Part shown: positions 40,389 through 49,024 of the stretch, one piece after another
Layout: every line of letters begins with the position of its first letter
Position numbering within the stretch: the first letter of the stretch is position 1
DNA from: Xanthobacteraceae bacterium
Lineage (GTDB): Bacteria > Pseudomonadota > Alphaproteobacteria > Rhizobiales > Xanthobacteraceae
Direction: 5' to 3'
DNA length: 61,277 nt
NCBI GenBank assembly: GCA_019746355.1
Contig: JAIESC010000022.1
Span: 1-61,277 of the forward strand
Notes under the pieces: generated by a model
The model's input: only the letters and a program-made list of their open reading frames with translations
Database searches by the model: none
Told to the model about the DNA's origin: nothing
Translations under genes and position numbers: made by a program

Positions 40389-41376
40389 ATGCCTGTTGCG
40401 CGCTCGCTCGCGGCGTTCGCTGTCGGCGTTGCCTTGGTTGCAAATCCCGCGGCCCGCGCCGACGATTATCCGTCGCGGCCGATCACGCTGATCCTGCCGC
40501 TCGGTGCTGGCGGCGCGATGGATATCCTGGCGCGGGCGCAGTTCGAGCCGAAATTGAAGGAGCGCCTCGGCAAGCCCGTGATCGTCGAGAACAGAACCGG
40601 CGGCGGCACGGTGATCGCCGCCACCGCGGTCGCCAAGGCGCCGCCCGACGGCTACACGCTGTTCTTCGTGCCGGCCGGCACGCTCACCACCAACGCGACG
40701 CTCTACAGGAAGCTGCCTTACGATCCCGCGAGGGACTTCACGCCGGTCGCGCTCACCTCGTCGGTGGCCTTCGTGCTGGTGGTGCATCCGTCGCTGCCGG
40801 TCCACTCGATGAAGGACCTGGTGCAGTACGCCAGGGAGCGGCCCGGCCAGCTGTCGTACGGCTCGACCGGCATCGGCGCCACGCCGCATCTTGCGGTCGA
40901 GATGTTCATGCGCGCGTCGGGCGGCCTGAAGATGACCCACGTGCCCTATCGCGGCATGCCGCAGGCGGTGAACGACGTGGTCGGCAACCACGTGCAGATG
41001 GCGTTCGCCGATCCGGCCGGCGCGCCGCCGCTGATCAAGGACGGCAAGCTCCGGCCGATCGCCGTGTCATCGCGCGTGCGCATCAGCTCGCTGCCCGACG
41101 TGCCGACGCTCGAGGAGGCGGGCTACCCGGGCTTCGAGGCGGTGTCCTGGCACATGATCGTCGGCCCCGCCGGGATGCCGAAGCCGGTCGTCGACCGGCT
41201 GCACGGCGCAGTTCAAGCGCATTGCGACGTCGGCGGACTTCAAGGCGCAGGTCGATCGCATGGGCCTGCTCGCCATCGACTCAGGCCCGCCTGATGCGCT
41301 GAAGAAATATCTCGACGAGGAGATTGCGCGCTGGGGCCAGCTCGTGAAGGACGTGGGCATCGCGGGAACCGAGTGA
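40389..41376 (+). pseudogene. TTT (Bug) substrate-binding protein, array copy 5, frameshifted
   Basis: It starts MPVARSLAAFAVGVALVANPAARA after GGGAGGATGGCC and runs normally (TLILPLGAGGAMDILARA, VIVENRTGGGTVIA, PPDGYTLFFVPAG, THVPYRGMPQAVNDVVG) up to LHG near 41205. There one extra G in CACGGCGCAG shifts the frame. The open frame ends at 41294 with unrelated residues. In the +1 frame the family C-terminus continues (QFKRIATSADFKAQVDRMG, then EEIARWGQLVKDVGIAGTE) to TGA at 41374-41376, which overlaps the next gene's ATG. A single-base insertion, or a sequencing error, explains this. Confidence 0.85.
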
Positions 41377-42392
41377 TGGCACCTGCGGCCCGCAGCAACG
41401 GTCTTTGCCTTGCGGTTCTGGCAGCCGCGCTCGCCGCAATGGCGTTCGGCGCGGGCGGAGCGCCGGCGCAGGCACAGCCGGCACAGGCCTGGCCGTCGAA
41501 GCCGGTCACGTTGGTGATGCCGTATCCGCCGGGTGGCGGCACCGACACCATGGCGCGTTTGATCGCCCAGAAGCTCGAGCTGCGGCTCGGCCAGCCGCTG
41601 ATCTTCGACTACCGGCCGGGCGCGGGCTCGGCGATCGCCGCGACCTACACGTCGCGCGCGCCAGCCGACGGCCACACCATTCTCTACGCCACCAGCACCA
41701 CCATGGCGATCAATGTCAGCGTGCACAGGAACCTGGCCTACGATCCGACCAGGGACCTCGCGCCGATCGCCCAGTTCGCGGTGACGCCGTTTGTGCTGGT
41801 GGTCAATCCGTCGCTGCAGGTGAAGTCGGTCGCCGATCTCGTCGCGCTGGCCAAATCCAAGCCCGGCGGACTGAGTTACGCCTCCAACGGCCCGGGCGGC
41901 GCGGCGCATCTGTTCGCCGAGCTGATGAAGACCATGCTCGGCATCGAGCTGACGCATGTGCCCTACAAGGGCAATGCGCCCGCGCTCAACGACGTGGTCG
42001 CGGGCCACGTCTCGCTGATGTTCGTCGATCCCTCGTCCGCGGTGCAGCTCACGCGGCAGGGCAGGCTCAACGCGCTCGGCGTCACGACCGCTTCGCGCGT
42101 GGCGTTCGCGCCGGAGCTCGTGCCGCTCGCGGAGGCCGGCATTCCGGGCTTCGACGGCGCGTCCTGGCACATGTTCGTCGCGCCCGGCGCGACGCCGAAG
42201 CCGATCCTCGACCGGCTTCATGCCGAGGTCGATTCGATCATCAAGGAGCCGGACGTCGCCGCCGAGTTCAACAAGCGCGGCTTCGTGCTGACCGGCGGCG
42301 GCCCGCCGGAGCAGCTTGCGGCATTCGTGCGCGCCGAGATCGAGCGCTGGGGCAAGGTGGTGCGCGCGGCGGGCGCCGCCGGCATCGAATGA
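41376..42392 (+). CDS. TTT (Bug) substrate-binding protein, array copy 6
   Basis: A 338-residue protein, start ATG at 41376 overlapping the restored stop of copy 5 (TGATG); a GTG three bases earlier is possible. The signal is long (GLCLAVLAAALAAMAFGAGG, then APAQAQPAQA). Family loops: TLVMPYPPGGGTDTMARL, LIFDYRPGAGSAIAA (Phe-Asp-Tyr in place of the common VEN), PADGHTILYATSTTMAIN, THVPYKGNAPALNDVVAG. The IFDYRPG variant is unusual within this array. Its TGA overlaps ATGA at 42389, so coupling with copy 7 is likely. Confidence 0.91.
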   Translation: MAPAARSNGLCLAVLAAALAAMAFGAGGAPAQAQPAQAWPSKPVTLVMPYPPGGGTDTMARLIAQKLELRLGQPLIFDYRPGAGSAIAATYTSRAPADGHTILYATSTTMAINVSVHRNLAYDPTRDLAPIAQFAVTPFVLVVNPSLQVKSVADLVALAKSKPGGLSYASNGPGGAAHLFAELMKTMLGIELTHVPYKGNAPALNDVVAGHVSLMFVDPSSAVQLTRQGRLNALGVTTASRVAFAPELVPLAEAGIPGFDGASWHMFVAPGATPKPILDRLHAEVDSIIKEPDVAAEFNKRGFVLTGGGPPEQLAAFVRAEIERWGKVVRAAGAAGIE

Positions 42393-42409
42393 AGCGGCGG
42401 GGGGCGGCA

Positions 42410-43390
42410 ATGAAAGCGTGGGCGACATGGGCGATAGCGGTCCTGGCAATGCTGGCCTCTGCCGCAGCGCCGGCCGTCGCGCAGGACTATCCGAACCGTA
42501 CGGTGACGATCGTCGCGCCGGCCGCGCCCGGCGGGCTCTACAGCCTGTTCGCGCGGCTGATCGGCATGAGACTCGAGCAGCGCTTCGGAAAGACCTTCGT
42601 CGTCGAGAACAAGCCGGGCGCGAGCTCGATCGTCGGCGCGCTCTATGTGATCCGCTCGCCGCACGACGGCTATACGCTGATGATCGCCAACACCAGCGGG
42701 CTCGCCACCAATGTCAGCATGCACAAGAGCCTGCCTTACGACCCGACCAGGGACTTCGCGCCGGTCGCGGTGATCGCGCGGGTGCCCGAGGTGCTGGTGG
42801 TGAACGCAGGCCTGCCGGTGCACTCGCTCGCCGATCTGGCGCAGCTTGCGAAATCGACGCCCGGCGGCCTGAGCTACGGCTCGGCCGGTGCGGGCACGGC
42901 GCAGCACCTGAGCGGCGTCGAGCTTTCGGCGGCGCTCGGCGTGCCGATGACGCACGTGCCCTACAAGGGCATGCAGCCCGCGATCGGCGACGTCGCCGGC
43001 GGGCACATCCCGTTCATGTTCAGCCCGGTGTCGTTTGCGGTTCCGCTGGCGCAGGCAGGCAAGCTCCGCATGCTCGGCGTCACCACGGCCGAGCGGATCG
43101 AGGCGATCCCCGACGTGCCGCCGCTCGCCGAGATCGGGCTCAAGCGGTTCGACGCCGTGTCCTGGTTCATGCTGGTGGCCCCCATCGGCACGCCGGCGGA
43201 CATCGTCGGCAAGCTGCACCGCGCGGTGAGCGCGGTGACCGCCGAGCCGGAGGTGCGGCGCGAGTTCGTCAAGCTCGGCCTTGTTCCGGTGCAGTCGCCG
43301 CCGCCGGAGGCGCTGCCGGGCTTCGTGCGCTCGGAGATCGCGCTCTGGGGCGAGATCGTGAAACGGGCGGGGCTCGCCGGCTCGCAATAG
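42410..43390 (+). CDS. TTT (Bug) substrate-binding protein, array copy 7
   Basis: A 326-residue protein with signal MKAWATWAIAVLAMLASAAAPAVAQ. The ATG at 42410 follows GGGGGGCGG; an in-frame ATG at 42389 overlapping the previous stop (ATGA) would add seven residues. Family loops: TIVAPAAPGGLYSLFARL, FVVENKPGASSIVGA, PHDGYTLMIANTSG, THVPYKGMQPAIGDVAGG. The first loop lacks the usual Asp (GLYSLF instead of GGxDxx), which suggests a different ligand, since this Asp region lines the carboxylate site in the family. It is the last copy, 120 bases before tRNA-Ser. Confidence 0.9.
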   Translation: MKAWATWAIAVLAMLASAAAPAVAQDYPNRTVTIVAPAAPGGLYSLFARLIGMRLEQRFGKTFVVENKPGASSIVGALYVIRSPHDGYTLMIANTSGLATNVSMHKSLPYDPTRDFAPVAVIARVPEVLVVNAGLPVHSLADLAQLAKSTPGGLSYGSAGAGTAQHLSGVELSAALGVPMTHVPYKGMQPAIGDVAGGHIPFMFSPVSFAVPLAQAGKLRMLGVTTAERIEAIPDVPPLAEIGLKRFDAVSWFMLVAPIGTPADIVGKLHRAVSAVTAEPEVRREFVKLGLVPVQSPPPEALPGFVRSEIALWGEIVKRAGLAGSQ

Positions 43391-43510
43391 GCGCAGCGCG
43401 GGGCTTTTTTGCCGGTGACGCAGGTTTTCGCGCCGGCGGCACCGCGCTCTTGTTTGCCCCGGCGGCTTTCGATAGATAAGCCGCGCAATTCAACGCCCAG
43501 GTCTGGCTCC

Positions 43511-43600
43511 GGAGAGGTGGCAGAGTGGTTGAATGCACCGCACTCGAAATGCGGCATACGGGCAACCGTATCGGGGGTTCGAATCCCTCCCTCTCCGCCA
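43511..43600 (+). tRNA. tRNA-Ser (anticodon CGA)
   Basis: A 90-base class II tRNA. Acceptor stem GGAGAGG (43511-43517) pairs with CCTCTCC (43590-43596), followed by G and an encoded CCA. Anticodon stem CCGCA/TGCGG holds the loop CTCGAAA with anticodon CGA at 43545-43547. A long variable arm (TACGGGCAACCGTA) and the T loop GGTTCGAATCC complete it. It reads UCG codons. Confidence 0.97.
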
Positions 43601-43670
43601 ATTCCCTCGGCAACTGACTTCGCTGCGATCGATTCCGGGCTTGCCGCGCGATATCGGCGCCCCCGGGTCA

Positions 43671-44000
43671 TTAGGCTGCGACCGCCGTCATATGGCTGTG
43701 GTGGAAGAAGTTTTCGCCCCAGCTTGCGCTCCGGTCGAGTTCATGCGTTCCGCGCTGGAAGTGGAACAGGCCGGACCACGAGCCGGACACGGTGTAGCGC
43801 CGCCCGTCGGGGTGGAGCGCGACCCCGCGCGGTACGTCAGTCCGAATCGGTCGGTGCGGATCAGCCGCTTCAGGGCGAACGACCTGGCATTCACCACTGC
43901 GACGGTGTGGCTCGACGCAAATATTGCGATCGCCTCGTCGTAGGCCGGATCGTAGATGACGGTCTGGCCCTCGCCGAAAATCGTGCGGGTCCGAGGCCAG
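43671..44000 (-). pseudogene. Decayed gene, fragment of unknown (possibly beta-propeller) protein
   Basis: On the minus strand two overlapping frames join into one protein-like sequence. The upstream frame reads GQTVIYDPAYDEAIAIFASSHTVAVVNARSF and later RTDRFGLT. The downstream frame continues RGVALHPDGRRYTVSGSW and GLFHFQRGTHELDRS to a TAA at 43671. The switch near 43838-43850 needs one indel. Repeats of this style (HPDGRRYTVSGS) resemble blade segments of YVTN/NHL propellers, but the match is weak. No convincing start is seen. It lies right after tRNA-Ser. Confidence 0.45.
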
Positions 44001-44058
44001 CAGCGGGCTTGTTGGCGCCCGCAACGGGGGGCGTTCGACGCCAGCAATGGCCGTTCGC

Positions 44059-45189
44059 CTATATCGGTTCAGCCAGCTTGCGAAACGTCGATCGCATCAG
44101 ATCGAAGTGAGCCTGGATCGGTATCGATTTGTCCTTTTCCATCTCGCCGAGCCGAACTGCGGTCTCAACGACCAGTTGGCAGCGCGCGAAGCGGCGCTCG
44201 ACAAAGCGTTCAAAGATGTCCGGCACCGGGCCGCCGCCTGCCAGCATGTCCGCGAGAACGACCGCATCTTCGATCGCAATGCCTGCACCGGTCGCCAGAT
44301 GCGGAGTCGTCGTGTGCGCGGCGTCGCCGATTACCGCCACATGGCCGCGGTGCCAGGGCGAGGGCAGCAGGAATGCATCCATGGGCCGGTAGTCGACCTT
44401 CGCCGGATCGGTGATGTGGGCGCGCGCGTGTTCGAGAACCCGCCCGCTGAAGTCGCGAAGCTGCTCCCGCAGCAGGACGTGCATCCGGTCCGGCGGCAGA
44501 CGGTCGCCGCTGCTGATCGGCTGGACCAGGAACAGAAACATTTCTTCGCGGGAGTGGGGATTGACGCCGGCCTTGGTGTGAGGGCCGTAGAACATCTGCA
44601 TGCATTCGACGTCCGGCAATCTCGGCATGGTCGCGCGCCAGACCGCGAGCCCGGTAAAGTTCCGCGCGGCCGGATCGCCGAACACGAGATTGCGGACGCG
44701 CGAATGCGCGCCGTCGCAGCCGATCACGGCATCATAGTTGCCGTGGCTTCCGTTGGACAAAGTCACCTCGACGGCGTCGCCGGCCTGATCAAGCTTCGTG
44801 ACCGTGGTGCCGAGCCAAATCGCAACGCCCAGCCGCTCCGCCGCGCGGATCAGAACGTCGTGCAGCGCCGGACGCCCGATCGCGACCGTCGCCGGATAAT
44901 CGGGCCCGCAGAGCCGCGGCAGATTGAGCGCTTCAAATTCGCGGCCGGTGGCATCGGCAAAGACGATGCGATCGAATCCGAATGACGCGGCCACGCACTG
45001 ATCGATCAGCTCGATCGACTTCAGCGCCCGGAGTGTCGGTCCGGTCAGGCTGATGCCGACGCCGAGCACGTTCCAGCGTGGCTGGATTTCCACCACGTCA
45101 ACGCGGATGCCGTGGCGCCGCAAGGCGACGGCAAGCGTCAGCCCGGCGATACCGCCGCCGACGACAAGCACCTTTCTGGCGCTGGCCAC
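44059..45189 (-). CDS. FAD-dependent aromatic monooxygenase
   Basis: A 376-residue class A flavoprotein hydroxylase of the salicylate/6-hydroxynicotinate hydroxylase group. It starts MASARKVLVVGGGIAGLTLAVALRRHG (GxGxxG for FAD). The DG motif is VIGCDGAHSRVR, and the GD motif is VAVIGDAAHTTTPHLATGAG, which closes the FAD site. The substrate is probably a small aromatic acid, but this cannot be fixed. The neighbouring binding-protein gene on the same strand starts upstream and ends 11 bases before this start, so uptake and hydroxylation may be coupled. The ACMSD-like gene nearby would fit a ring-cleavage pathway. Confidence 0.9.
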   Translation of the reverse strand: MASARKVLVVGGGIAGLTLAVALRRHGIRVDVVEIQPRWNVLGVGISLTGPTLRALKSIELIDQCVAASFGFDRIVFADATGREFEALNLPRLCGPDYPATVAIGRPALHDVLIRAAERLGVAIWLGTTVTKLDQAGDAVEVTLSNGSHGNYDAVIGCDGAHSRVRNLVFGDPAARNFTGLAVWRATMPRLPDVECMQMFYGPHTKAGVNPHSREEMFLFLVQPISSGDRLPPDRMHVLLREQLRDFSGRVLEHARAHITDPAKVDYRPMDAFLLPSPWHRGHVAVIGDAAHTTTPHLATGAGIAIEDAVVLADMLAGGGPVPDIFERFVERRFARCQLVVETAVRLGEMEKDKSIPIQAHFDLMRSTFRKLAEPI

Positions 45190-45200
45190 GCGCAGCGCCG

Positions 45201-46181
45201 CTACTCCGGCTTCAGCTTGGCGGCCTTGACGATATCGCGAAAGCGATCCTGGTCGCGCCGCATCCGCGCGCCGAACTGTTCGGGCGTTTCCTTCAGCGGC
45301 TCGAGCCCGCCCGCCGCCATGCGCTGCTGCACCGCAGGGTCGTCCTGCATGGCATGAATGTGTTTCACCAGCGTGGCGATCACCGGCGCGGGCGTCCCCT
45401 TTGGCGCAACGACGCCAAACCAGGTGACGAACTCATAGCCCGGAAGCCCTGCTTCGGCGGACGTGGGGAATTGCGGCGCCGATTTCAGCCGCTGCGATTG
45501 GGCCACCGCAAGAATCTTCAGCATTCCGGCATCGACCCCGCTGCGCACCGCGCCGAGCCCGACAAAGGTGAGCTGGACGTGGCCGCCGATGGTGTCGTTC
45601 ACGGCGGGACCTGCGCCGCGATAGGGGACGTGCAGGATGTCGACGCCGGCCGCGGTCTTGAACATCTCGCCGGCGAGGTGCGGTGCCGTGCCGTTGCCGC
45701 CCGAGCCATAGGACAGCTTGCCGGGATCTTTCTTTGCAAGCGCGATCAGCTCGGTGAGATTGCTGGCCGGCAGCTTGGAATTGGCAACGACCAGAATGGC
45801 AGAGCTGGTCACGGGAGCGACCGGAACGAGATCGACCAGCGGATCGAACGTCATGTCGGTGTAGATATGCGGATTGATGGCGACGTTGCCGATCTGAATG
45901 AGCCCGAGCGTGTAGCCGTCCGGGTCGGATTTGGCGACCGCCTCGGCCCCGATATTGCCGCCGGAGCCGGATCGGTTCTCGATCACCAGCCGCTGGCCGA
46001 GCGATTTGTCCAGGCTGTCGGCGAGGATCCGCGCGGCAACGTCCATCAGTCCGCCGGCCGCCGTGATGACGATCAGCCGGATCGGCTTGTTCGGGTAATC
46101 CTGGGCGAGGGAAGGGCTGGGCAAATTCGCGACCGCGATCGCGGTCATTGCAAACACGCAAATACGCGCAAGCTTTTGCAT
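45201..46181 (-). CDS. TTT (Bug) substrate-binding protein
   Basis: A 326-residue periplasmic binding protein with signal MQKLARICVFAMTAIAVANLPSPSLAQ; the start at 46181 is preferred over upstream M codons because it begins the signal. Family loops: RLIVITAAGGLMDVAARI (a variant with IT and LMD), LVIENRSGSGGNIGA, DPDGYTLGLIQIG, LHVPYRGAGPAVNDTIGG. The gene ends 11 bases before the FAD monooxygenase start, so they form an operon and the ligand may be that enzyme's substrate. It is divergent from the amidohydrolase gene with a 229-base gap. Confidence 0.91.
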   Translation of the reverse strand: MQKLARICVFAMTAIAVANLPSPSLAQDYPNKPIRLIVITAAGGLMDVAARILADSLDKSLGQRLVIENRSGSGGNIGAEAVAKSDPDGYTLGLIQIGNVAINPHIYTDMTFDPLVDLVPVAPVTSSAILVVANSKLPASNLTELIALAKKDPGKLSYGSGGNGTAPHLAGEMFKTAAGVDILHVPYRGAGPAVNDTIGGHVQLTFVGLGAVRSGVDAGMLKILAVAQSQRLKSAPQFPTSAEAGLPGYEFVTWFGVVAPKGTPAPVIATLVKHIHAMQDDPAVQQRMAAGGLEPLKETPEQFGARMRRDQDRFRDIVKAAKLKPE

Positions 46182-46410
46182 GATGATTTGCCCGGTCAAA
46201 CCGTCCGCTGACAGCCTAGCTTCAGTGCGACTCTCAACCAAGGGCTTGTTGAGGCGTTCGCAACGCGGCGATGCGAGCAGCGGCCCAGCGGCTACCCAAG
46301 CCGGTCCGCACGGGCTATCGATCTTGGCCGGGGATCGTTGACGGCGGCGCCAACCCTCGCCAGACGCAACCTCGATCCAGCCCTGCTACGGAAGACTTCG
46401 GAGTTCGGAA

Positions 46411-47397
46411 ATGCCGCAAAAGCCGCTCGTCGTCGATTTTCATGCTCACATCCTCGAGCCGCATGTGCTGAAGATCTCGGCCGGGCGCACCGTGACGACG
46501 GGTTTCGGCGCGATCGCCGAGCTGCCGCGTCCGCCCGGTTCGCGCCGCGAGCAGTGGTACAGGCAGATGCTGGAGCCCGAGGCACACATCGAGGGCCTGA
46601 TCCAGATGGGCGTGGATGTCTCGGTCATCTCCTCGTCGACGGTGATCCAGAACACGGCCTGGGCGGATGCTGCGACCGGGCTGGAGCTCGACCGGCGCTG
46701 CAACGACATGATCGCCGATTGGGTGGCACGCTCCCCGGGCCGGTTTGTCGGCACCTTCACGATGCCGCTGAAGGATCCGCACCTTTCGCTTCAGGAAATG
46801 GAGCGGGCGGTGAAGCAGCTCGGACTGAAGATCGCGAACCTGCCGGCCAATGTCGAAGGCGTCTATCTGGGCGAGCCGCGCTTTCGCCCGTTGTGGGAGG
46901 CGATGAACGAGCTTGGCGTGATCGCGTTCATCCATCCCGATGGCGTGCTGGATCCCTGGTTCCAGAAATACAGCCTTTGGAATTCGGTCGGTCAGCCAAT
47001 TGAAGAGGCCAAGGTGATGTCGTCGCTGATCTACGAAGGCATTCTCGAGGCGTTTCCCGATTTGAAGGTCGTCATGGCGCACGGCGGGGGCTACATGCCG
47101 CACTATCACGGCCGGCTCGACCGCAACGTCAAGAACCGTCCCGATACCATGGCCAACATCAGCCATCCGCCGAGTTGGTATCTCAAGCGGTTCTACTACG
47201 ACACCTGCGTCTATGACCCCATCACCCTGGATGCGCTGATCGCCCGGGTCGGTGCCGATCGAATCCTGATGGGCTCGGACTTTCCGGTCGGCGAAGCCGA
47301 CCCCGTGGGGTTCCTCCGGCGCTGCGAGAAGGTCGATGATCGGGCGTTCGCGCAGATTTCCGGCGAGACCGCCCGCGCGCTGCTCGGCATCGGCTGA
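46411..47397 (+). CDS. Amidohydrolase, ACMSD-like
   Basis: A 328-residue amidohydrolase-2 family protein related to aminocarboxymuconate-semialdehyde decarboxylase and other nonoxidative decarboxylases. Metal-site features: VVDFHAHILEPHVL (HxH near the N-terminus), VVMAHGGGYMPHYHGRLDR and the Asp in RILMGSDFPVG. It starts MPQKPLVVDFH at 46411. Family members decarboxylate or hydrolyse ring-cleavage products of aromatic compounds. The flanking FAD hydroxylase and two binding proteins support a catabolic cluster for an aromatic or heteroaromatic acid. Confidence 0.9.
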   Translation: MPQKPLVVDFHAHILEPHVLKISAGRTVTTGFGAIAELPRPPGSRREQWYRQMLEPEAHIEGLIQMGVDVSVISSSTVIQNTAWADAATGLELDRRCNDMIADWVARSPGRFVGTFTMPLKDPHLSLQEMERAVKQLGLKIANLPANVEGVYLGEPRFRPLWEAMNELGVIAFIHPDGVLDPWFQKYSLWNSVGQPIEEAKVMSSLIYEGILEAFPDLKVVMAHGGGYMPHYHGRLDRNVKNRPDTMANISHPPSWYLKRFYYDTCVYDPITLDALIARVGADRILMGSDFPVGEADPVGFLRRCEKVDDRAFAQISGETARALLGIG

Positions 47398-47405
47398 GCG
47401 GGCGG

Positions 47406-48386
47406 CTATTCCGGCTGGATGCCGGCCGCCTTGATGATCGCGCCGTACCGCGCAAGACCGTCATTGATCAGGTCGGCGAACTGCTTGGGCGTGCCGCCGA
47501 TCGCGGCATAGCCGTTGGCGTCGAAGCTCTGCACCACGTCAGGCTCCTTGAGCGCCTTGTTCATCTCGGCGTTGAGACGGGCGACGATCGGCTCCGGCAG
47601 CCCGGGCGGACCGAAGAAGCCGAACCACGACGAGGGTTTGCGGAACGCCGGAATCATCTCGGACATCGACGGCACGTTGGGAAGCCGGGAATAGCGGGCA
47701 GGCTCCAGCACCGCGAGGATCTTGACCTGGCCGGCCTTGGCTGCGGCGTCGGCATTGGCCACCGAGATGAAGACCATCGGAATGTGGCCGCCGATCACGT
47801 CCTGCATCGCCGGCGCGACGCCGCGATAGGGCACATGCTTGATCTTCACGCCGGCGGTCTCGTTGAACAGCTCGCCCATCAGGTGGAACACCGACCCGAC
47901 ACCCGAGCTGCCGTAGGACAGCTCGTTGGGACGGGACTTCGCATAGGCGATCAGCTCCGGCACCGTATTCACCGGCAGCGAGGGGTGGATCGCAAGACAT
48001 GTGACCGGCTCGACCGCGGCAACGATCGGCGTGAAATCCTTGACCGGGTCGTAAGGCAGGCTCTTCACCAGATAGGGCGCCGTCACATGCGTTCCGGCCG
48101 TGGCTGCAAGCAGTGTTGCGCCATCTGGGGCCGCGCGCGCGACGCTGCTCGAGCCGATCGCGCCGTTGGCACCGGTCCGGTTTTCGATGACGACCGGTTG
48201 CCCCAATGGGCCGGCGATCTTGGCCGCGACCAGCCGTGCCACCTGGTCGAGCGCGGGGCCGGGCGGGAACGGCACAATCATCGTGATGGGACGCGAGGGC
48301 CAGCTTTGCGCGTGCGCGGCGGACAGGCCGGCAATGGCTCCGATGATCGCGATCAGCGCGGTCAGGACTCGCATGGCCTTGGGCAT
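47406..48386 (-). CDS. TTT (Bug) substrate-binding protein
   Basis: A 326-residue binding protein with signal MPKAMRVLTALIAIIGAIAGLSAAHAQ; ATGs at 48386 and 48374 are both possible. Family loops: TMIVPFPPGPALDQVARL (Gly-Pro-Ala in place of GGG), VVIENRTGANGAIGS, APDGATLLAATAG, KHVPYRGVAPAMQDVIGG. Convergent with the amidohydrolase gene, ending 8 bases after it, so the two are separately transcribed but functionally may belong together. Confidence 0.9.
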   Translation of the reverse strand: MPKAMRVLTALIAIIGAIAGLSAAHAQSWPSRPITMIVPFPPGPALDQVARLVAAKIAGPLGQPVVIENRTGANGAIGSSSVARAAPDGATLLAATAGTHVTAPYLVKSLPYDPVKDFTPIVAAVEPVTCLAIHPSLPVNTVPELIAYAKSRPNELSYGSSGVGSVFHLMGELFNETAGVKIKHVPYRGVAPAMQDVIGGHIPMVFISVANADAAAKAGQVKILAVLEPARYSRLPNVPSMSEMIPAFRKPSSWFGFFGPPGLPEPIVARLNAEMNKALKEPDVVQSFDANGYAAIGGTPKQFADLINDGLARYGAIIKAAGIQPE

Positions 48387-48961
48387 TCCTCGGTTTCTCG
48401 ACCTGTGTTCGATCGGCAGGATAGAGCCAATCTTAATCGGTGGCTGTGTCCCAGCAATCGGCATGTTCCGGTAGTCAAGGGACTTCTGTCGCACGGCCAA
48501 ATCTGCCATTCGCGTGAACGCGACTGCCGATCGGCATGGTCTTTCGCAACGTCACCATGCCCGTCCTTTGACTTCGCGCACTTCAAGGCTCCGCTCCTCG
48601 ACCGCAGAGTGCCATGCACATGAGGCGGAGAACGGCCATGGACCACCCCCGGAAGAATGCCCGGCCCCGGTCTGCTCGAAGGCGGCTCGAATTTCGGAAA
48701 TCAAGGTCCGGCGCCAGCCGGGCGGCCACTCACGCCGGGTGGCGGCAGCGGCACCATTCGGTGATTCCCGCGGGCACGACGAACGGTCAATCCCGCAGGT
48801 GGACGGCCGAAGTTGTTGCGGTCGAAACCGAACAGGGTCGGTGCCCGAATCGGACAAGTCACGCGGGATAGGGCCATGAAAAGTCGCAGAAAAATCCGGG
48901 TCGTCACCTCGTTGGTGCGCGTGTCAGCACCGCGGCGCGACCTGATCTCGGGTGGCCCCCT
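48387..48961. other. Gene-free stretch before the ATP-grasp locus
   Basis: About 575 bases without a supported gene. Open frames exist on both strands, but none has a recognisable product, signal or ribosome site. It should contain the promoter of the minus-strand binding protein at its left end. The right end leads into the TTGACA at 48962. Confidence 0.4.
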
Positions 48962-48991
48962 TTGACACCGGCCCGTGGGTGGAACTAGCTT
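48962..48991 (+). promoter_or_regulatory. Candidate promoter of peptide cassette 1
   Basis: A consensus TTGACA (48962-48967) is followed by 18 bases and TAGCTT (48986-48991). The -35 lies exactly 63 bases before the peptide start codon. The same spacing occurs in cassette 2, and both have TAGC...TTTT.GAG downstream of the -35 and a GGAGGG/GAGGGG site at the same offset. Confidence 0.45.
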
Positions 48992-49024
48992 TTCGAGTCT
49001 CCCAACCCCATGGAGGGCCATTAT

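Noticed and set aside
40241..41302. Long open frame over array copy 5 in another frame
   Set aside because: It is an out-of-frame shadow of the binding-protein gene, with Arg/Ala/Gly-rich composition typical of GC-rich shadow frames.
43511..43600. Possible attachment site of an integrated element at tRNA-Ser
   Set aside because: No integrase gene and no second copy of the tRNA 3' end were found in the window.
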